Part shown: piece by piece, positions 60,554 to 64,000 of the stretch | Layout of the letters: every line of letters starts with the position of its first letter | How positions within the stretch are numbered: the first letter of the stretch is position 1 | From: Pseudonocardiaceae bacterium YIM PH 21723 | Lineage (GTDB): Bacteria; Actinomycetota; Actinomycetes; Mycobacteriales; Pseudonocardiaceae | Length of the DNA stretch: 64,000 bases | NCBI GenBank assembly: GCA_003600225.1 | Contig: QZFT01000100.1 | Location: 124,001 to 188,000, forward strand | Direction: 5' to 3' | Translations under genes and position numbers: made by a program | Notes under the pieces: model-generated | Database searches by the model: none | What the model was told of the DNA's origin: nothing | The model's input: the letters and a program-made list of their open reading frames with translations, nothing else

Positions 60554-61128
60554 CGACCGCCTTGAACCGGCCCGCCCGCCTCAACCGCAGCCTCTTGGCC
60601 CTGCTGGCGATCCTGCTCGGCGGCGCAGCCGCCTTCCTGGTCCTGGCCGCACGCGGCCGAATCCCGAACCTGGATGCCCGCGCACCCTTGGTGCCGGGGC
60701 AGGACCTGCCGCCGCAGTGGGTGCTGATCGTCGCGGTGGCCGCCGCGATCGTGGTGGGTCTGCTGTGTCTGCGCTGGCTCGCCGCCCAGTTGATCCCGCA
60801 TGCCAAACCCGTCACCGCCCGCTGGGCGATCCACAACGACACCGGCGGGCACACCCAGCTCGACACCAGCGGCGCCGCGGCGCCACTGGCCGAGGAGGTC
60901 GCCGAACTACCTGGCGTCACCGGCGCCTCCGCCACCCTGGGCGGACGGCGCAGCGCGCCGGTGCTCTCGCTGGTGATCGACACCGAACCGGACGCCGACA
61001 TCAGCAGCATCCGCCGGGAGATCGGCAGCAGACTGCTGCCCCGGCTGCGCGGCGCCGTAGATCTCGACGAGTTGCCCACCGCGATCGAGTTCCGGGTCAC
61101 CTCCCACACCGCCTCCCGAGTCAGCTGA
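60550..61128 (+). CDS. amaP: alkaline shock membrane anchor protein AmaP-like
   Basis: 192 aa. Two transmembrane helices (LLALLAILLGGAAAFLVLAA, VLIVAVAAAIVVGLLCLRWL) then a soluble domain (AEEVAELPGVTGASATLGGR, LRGAVDLDELPTAIEFRVTS). In Firmicutes AmaP anchors Asp23 to the membrane. It overlaps the DUF6286 gene by four bases. Confidence 0.82.
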   Translation: MTTALNRPARLNRSLLALLAILLGGAAAFLVLAARGRIPNLDARAPLVPGQDLPPQWVLIVAVAAAIVVGLLCLRWLAAQLIPHAKPVTARWAIHNDTGGHTQLDTSGAAAPLAEEVAELPGVTGASATLGGRRSAPVLSLVIDTEPDADISSIRREIGSRLLPRLRGAVDLDELPTAIEFRVTSHTASRVS

Positions 61129-61145
61129 GTATCAGGAGCCCTGAC

Positions 61146-61544
61146 ATGACCGCAGCACAACGCCCCCGCACGACCGTGAAAAAGCCTCCTGCGCAAGAAC
61201 CTGCGGTGGAGCTGACCGCCGAGCAGTGGGTGCAGCAGATCGCCGGCACCGCCGCCCGGCAGACGCCTGGGGTCATCGACCTGGGCGATACCGCGACCCG
61301 GGCCTTCGGCGTCCTGCGGCAACGGATCACCGGGTCCGCCCGTGCCATGAGCGACGGGGTCTCGGTCGAGGTCGGCGACCGGGAAGCCGCCATCGACCTC
61401 CAAGTAGTGCTGCAGTACGGGGTGAACCTGACAGACCTGGCGAACTTGGTGCGCACCAATGTCTCCGCCGCGGTGGAGAAGGCCACCGGCCTGCGGGTGA
61501 TCGAGGCCAACGTCGAGGTCCTGGACATCCAGCACGCTGGTTGA
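61146..61544 (+). CDS. Asp23/Gls24 family protein (second copy)
   Basis: 132 aa from ATG at 61146, 17 bases after amaP. AEQWVQQIAGTAARQTPGVI, DGVSVEVGDREAAIDLQVVL and VRTNVSAAVEKATGLRVIEA repeat the order of the first copy, so the operon is flanked by two Asp23 proteins. The shorter N-terminal tail is basic. Confidence 0.9.
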   Translation: MTAAQRPRTTVKKPPAQEPAVELTAEQWVQQIAGTAARQTPGVIDLGDTATRAFGVLRQRITGSARAMSDGVSVEVGDREAAIDLQVVLQYGVNLTDLANLVRTNVSAAVEKATGLRVIEANVEVLDIQHAG

Positions 61545-61636
61545 CCAGCCAGCTGATCGATCATGAAGAGAGGCCCCGGCCCATCCCCCTCCGCTAAAGA
61601 CGAGGGATGGGCTGCCAGGTGCCGTCCCGAAGGGGC

Positions 61637-62011
61637 TCACTCAAGATTACTGCTGAGGTACCTCATGACCTTGGTCTTCGGCGCACGGCGCACGGCCATC
61701 TCGCCGCCCACGAACCACAGGTAGAGGCGGTCCGTGGGCTTGTAACCCAGAGCCCGGGCCTCCTCGGTATCGACTCCGGTCATGTTGCCGAACCAGAGTG
61801 CGCTGTTGTCGCTGTTGGTGTCGATCAGGAATTCTTTGAGTTGGTCCCAGTCGACCATGGGGAAGTCATCCGGTCCGCCCACCTGGTCGCCTTTCAGCGG
61901 CAGCACACCGGTGACGGTGATCAGCTCCTGCCCGCGGTCGATATCCGCGTCCTTGACGGCAAAATCAAACGTCGTCGCCTTCGTGCTGACAGACCATTCA
62001 CGGCGCGGCAT
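61637..62011 (-). CDS. hypothetical protein
   Basis: 124 aa from ATG at 62011 after GGAAGGACAGCCG. Soluble, acidic (VGGPDDFPMVDWDQLKEFLI, DRLYLWFVGGEMAVRRAPKT). No family recognised. Convergent with the Asp23 operon. Confidence 0.6.
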   Translation of the reverse strand: MPRREWSVSTKATTFDFAVKDADIDRGQELITVTGVLPLKGDQVGGPDDFPMVDWDQLKEFLIDTNSDNSALWFGNMTGVDTEEARALGYKPTDRLYLWFVGGEMAVRRAPKTKVMRYLSSNLE

Positions 62012-62696
62012 CGGCTGTCCTTCCCATCACAGTTGCCTGGACCACCACGATCCTCACCGATTCGGCAGCGGACGTCTACGCCGCGTCACCTTCGTCCGCA
62101 GCGCCGTGACCGAGCAGCAGCTCACCGCATTGCAGCAGGCGATCAAGAACGCCGCCCGCGGTTCATCGCCTGCTCGGCACGGGCACGCAAGGGCTCCTGA
62201 ATACGTTGTTCGTCTGCTTTGCCGGTGAATTGGGCGGTCCAGCGCCAAACGTGCTCTTCGGGCAACGGCAGTCCAGGACCACGGAGCGTTGCACGAAGTC
62301 AGCGGAGAACCCACCTCGGGAGTACCCAAGACTGAGGCCTCCACAGGCACCATCAGCCTGCCGCCCTTCCTCATCACCCTCCCGAGGTGGCACCTCAATA
62401 CCCACACTCACCCGCACGTTTTCGTCTCCGCCGAACACGAACCCCTGCGGCGATCGAACTTCAGCCGACGAGCCATGCGACAGCCTGCGAACGAATCCGG
62501 CCAGCAAACGGCGGTTCCGCAACCGGAATATCAAGGTGTGAGCCCTGCCCACCTGGGTAATCAGGAAGTGGTGCAAGGCGTGGTCAGGCTGACTGGTCTG
62601 CGCAGGCCACGCTGTAGCGCCCCTCCAGCAGCGCCCCGGTGTATGTGAACTCGGCAGTCACCCGCACCGGGGCGTTCCCATGCCGTGGACCCGGTG
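62012..62696. other. region with short fragments only
   Basis: About 685 bases. The plus strand near 62106 reads VTEQQLTALQQAIKNAARGS, which looks like a fragment of a coding region, and several overlapping open frames follow without ribosome sites or family likeness. I support no gene here. Confidence 0.4.
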
Positions 62697-62855
62697 TCAG
62701 CGGCGGCCCAAGGCCTCACGCTTGATGAACCCGACGATCCCGGTGGCCACGAACAGCACCGCCCCAATGATCACCAGCCAGAACAAGCCCTTCACCACAA
62801 AGCCGATCACCACGAACGCCAGCCAGATCAGCAGCAATACGATCAACAGACCCAT
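62697..62855 (-). CDS. small integral membrane protein
   Basis: 52 aa (MGLLIVLLLIWLAFVVIGFV then KGLFWLVIIGAVLFVATGIV, ending GFIKREALGRR). Two hydrophobic helices with a short turn, like the tiny hydrophobic proteins common in actinomycetes. GGGAGTG precedes the ATG at 62855. Function unknown. Confidence 0.7.
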   Translation of the reverse strand: MGLLIVLLLIWLAFVVIGFVVKGLFWLVIIGAVLFVATGIVGFIKREALGRR

Positions 62856-62978
62856 CGAGACTCACTCCCGTTCACCTGTGCGGCCATAGGCGCCTTTGCC
62901 CACGCCAACGGGCTGACGATAAGCCTTCACCGATCATGGTCAGTCCCCGGAGTGCTTTTCCGGGTGTGGTCTGGCGCT

Positions 62979-63197
62979 TCAATGCGCGTAGACAGCAGGC
63001 TCCGGAAGTCCGGACAGATGACACTTACTCCAGTGCATGAAATAACAGCATGTAGTGTCGTTCGCCATCGTGGTGAACAACCCCGGAGCGGCGAGGCGGT
63101 CGGTGGCCTGGTCGATGGTCTCCACCTTGACACCGCGATGGTCCGAAGGTCTCCCGGCCGGCGCGTCCGGGCCGCACTTCTCCACCCCGCCGACCAA
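62979..63197 (-). pseudogene. remnant of a CadI/ArsI-type VOC (glyoxalase-fold) gene
   Basis: The minus frame reads VKVETIDQATDRLAAPGLFT then TMANDTTCCYFMHWSKCHL. The TTCCY motif with vicinal cysteines is characteristic of the cadmium-induced CadI and arsenic lyase ArsI relatives. The N-terminal half and the final strand (normally xKVWVxGPGxEPWE) are lost or frameshifted. Confidence 0.6.
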
Positions 63198-63205
63198 GAT
63201 CGAGT

Positions 63206-64000
63206 CTAGAAGACGTCACGCTCCGCCTCCTGCTCGGCCACAGCCGCGATGTCATCGAGTCTGCGCAGCGACTGAACGGCCCTGGCCATCCGGTGGTTTC
63301 CCGCCACCAACTGTTCGTGCCGGTCCAGCCAAGCCCAGTAACCCGCGGTGAACGGGCAGGCCCGGTCGCCGCGACGCAGCTTCGGATTGAACCAACAGCC
63401 ACGGCAATGATCGGTCATTCGATTGAGGTAGGCGCCACCACTCAGGTAAGGCTTGGTGGCGATGCGCCCTCCGTCGGCGTGCTGGCTCATCCCGATCACG
63501 TTCACCGGCATGACCCAGGGAGTCCCGTCGACGAAGGCCGTGGCGAACCAGTCATTGAGTGCCTTTGGGTCATAGCCACGCTGCAGCGCGTGATTGCCCA
63601 GCACCATCAACCGCTGGATGTGATGTACCCAGCCACGCTCACGAACGCCCTCCAGGGCGGTGCGCAGACAGGCAGCGCGGATGTGTCCCGGCCGCAACTC
63701 CATCCACCAATCCGGGAGTGGCATGCTCGCGCCAAAACGATTGTGCTCGAGGTAATCGGGTCCGTAATGCCAGTACAGGTGCCATACGTACTCCCGCCAG
63801 CCGAGTACCTGGCGGACGAATCCCTCGACGCCTGCCAACGGAAGTCCGGTCTCCCGGTGAGCCTGCTCGGCTGCGCGCACCACTTCCAGAGGTTGAAGCA
63901 GACCATGATTCAACGGCACGGACAGCAGGGAGTGCGCCATCGTCCAATCACGGGCCAGCACCGCGTCTTCATAGGGACCGAATGACCGGAGTCTTTCGTC
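63206..64000 (-). CDS. cryptochrome/photolyase family protein, iron-sulfur type (partial)
   Basis: The 5' end lies beyond the window; at least 264 residues are present. LRSFGPYEDAVLARDWTMAH, LPLAGVEGFVRQVLGWREYV, MVLGNHALQRGYDPKALNDW and WVMPVNVIGMSQHADGG are the FAD-binding region of the FeS-BCP/CryB group, which repairs (6-4) or CPD lesions with light. Cysteines in CRGCWFNPK and RACPFT belong to the [4Fe-4S] site. It may be linked in function with the LitR-type regulator and TspO 8 kb away. Confidence 0.92.
   Translation of the reverse strand, partial: DERLRSFGPYEDAVLARDWTMAHSLLSVPLNHGLLQPLEVVRAAEQAHRETGLPLAGVEGFVRQVLGWREYVWHLYWHYGPDYLEHNRFGASMPLPDWWMELRPGHIRAACLRTALEGVRERGWVHHIQRLMVLGNHALQRGYDPKALNDWFATAFVDGTPWVMPVNVIGMSQHADGGRIATKPYLSGGAYLNRMTDHCRGCWFNPKLRRGDRACPFTAGYWAWLDRHEQLVAGNHRMARAVQSLRRLDDIAAVAEQEAERDVF

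Noticed and set aside
62163-62576. 137-codon minus-strand frame
   Set aside because: No ribosome site or homology, and Ser/Arg-rich composition typical of chance frames.

Overview
The window is high-GC actinobacterial DNA: strong third-position GC, GTG starts, ATGA/GTGA overlaps, ESX-type secreted proteins and a LysA-Hom-ThrC-ThrB-Rho-RpmE-PrfA-PrmC-Sua5 order typical of actinomycetes. Protein flavour and the small zinc-finger and WXG-type genes suggest family Pseudonocardiaceae. This is an inference; there is no rRNA here.

Layout. 0.07-4.8 kb: two paralogous DUF885 proteins around a methyltransferase and a small immunity-like protein. 4.8-29.3 kb: the conserved backbone on the minus strand (argS-like, lysA, hom, thrC, thrB, rho, rpmE, prfA, prmC, sua5), broken by two accessory blocks. 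One, between prmC and sua5, holds a type VII secretion substrate operon, a secreted cyclophilin and a hydrolase. The other, between rpmE and rho, holds an M20 peptidase, a TetR-controlled crotonase/molybdo-oxidoreductase/CBS operon and a secreted S33 peptidase. 29.5-32.1 kb: DUF3105 and DUF305 membrane proteins and a cation exporter. 32.6-33.8 kb: a cysteine-rich micro-ORF, a terminator, tRNA-Cys(GCA) and remains of a serine recombinase. 34-38.3 kb: a CaiB-type CoA transferase and an AtuA-family protein with a divergent LysR regulator.

The most interesting part is 38.9-48.8 kb. An isonitrile (isocyanide) synthase of the PvcA/IsnA/DIT1 family is translationally coupled to a cytochrome P450 and follows an MFS exporter. 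Divergent from it is a complete siderophore-type importer (lipoprotein, FecCD permease, ATPase). Next come a Tat-exported HD-domain protein, an ECF sigma factor closely resembling mycobacterial SigC, a zinc-finger membrane anti-sigma candidate with Met/His-rich loops, and a second HD-domain protein. Three divergent starts (exporter/P450/synthase operon, importer operon, anti-sigma gene) carry the same promoter-like pattern, GGAAC - exactly 17 bases - CGAC. I read this as a small ECF regulon for making, exporting and re-importing an isonitrile metallophore, possibly for copper. The regulon and the metal are inference; the enzyme family assignment is strong.

48.8-54.3 kb looks like an AraC-controlled group (CocE hydrolase, membrane protein, flavin amine oxidase, truncated hydrolase), with a shared 38-bp upstream box that also precedes the second HD gene. 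54.6-57.7 kb: a MerR regulator with a cobalamin-domain-like C-terminus, TspO and an FAD oxidoreductase. 57.8-61.5 kb: a small MerR gene with a long repeat-containing leader, then an Asp23/AmaP envelope-stress operon. 61.6-64 kb: small genes, decayed fragments and the C-terminal part of an iron-sulfur photolyase running off the window.
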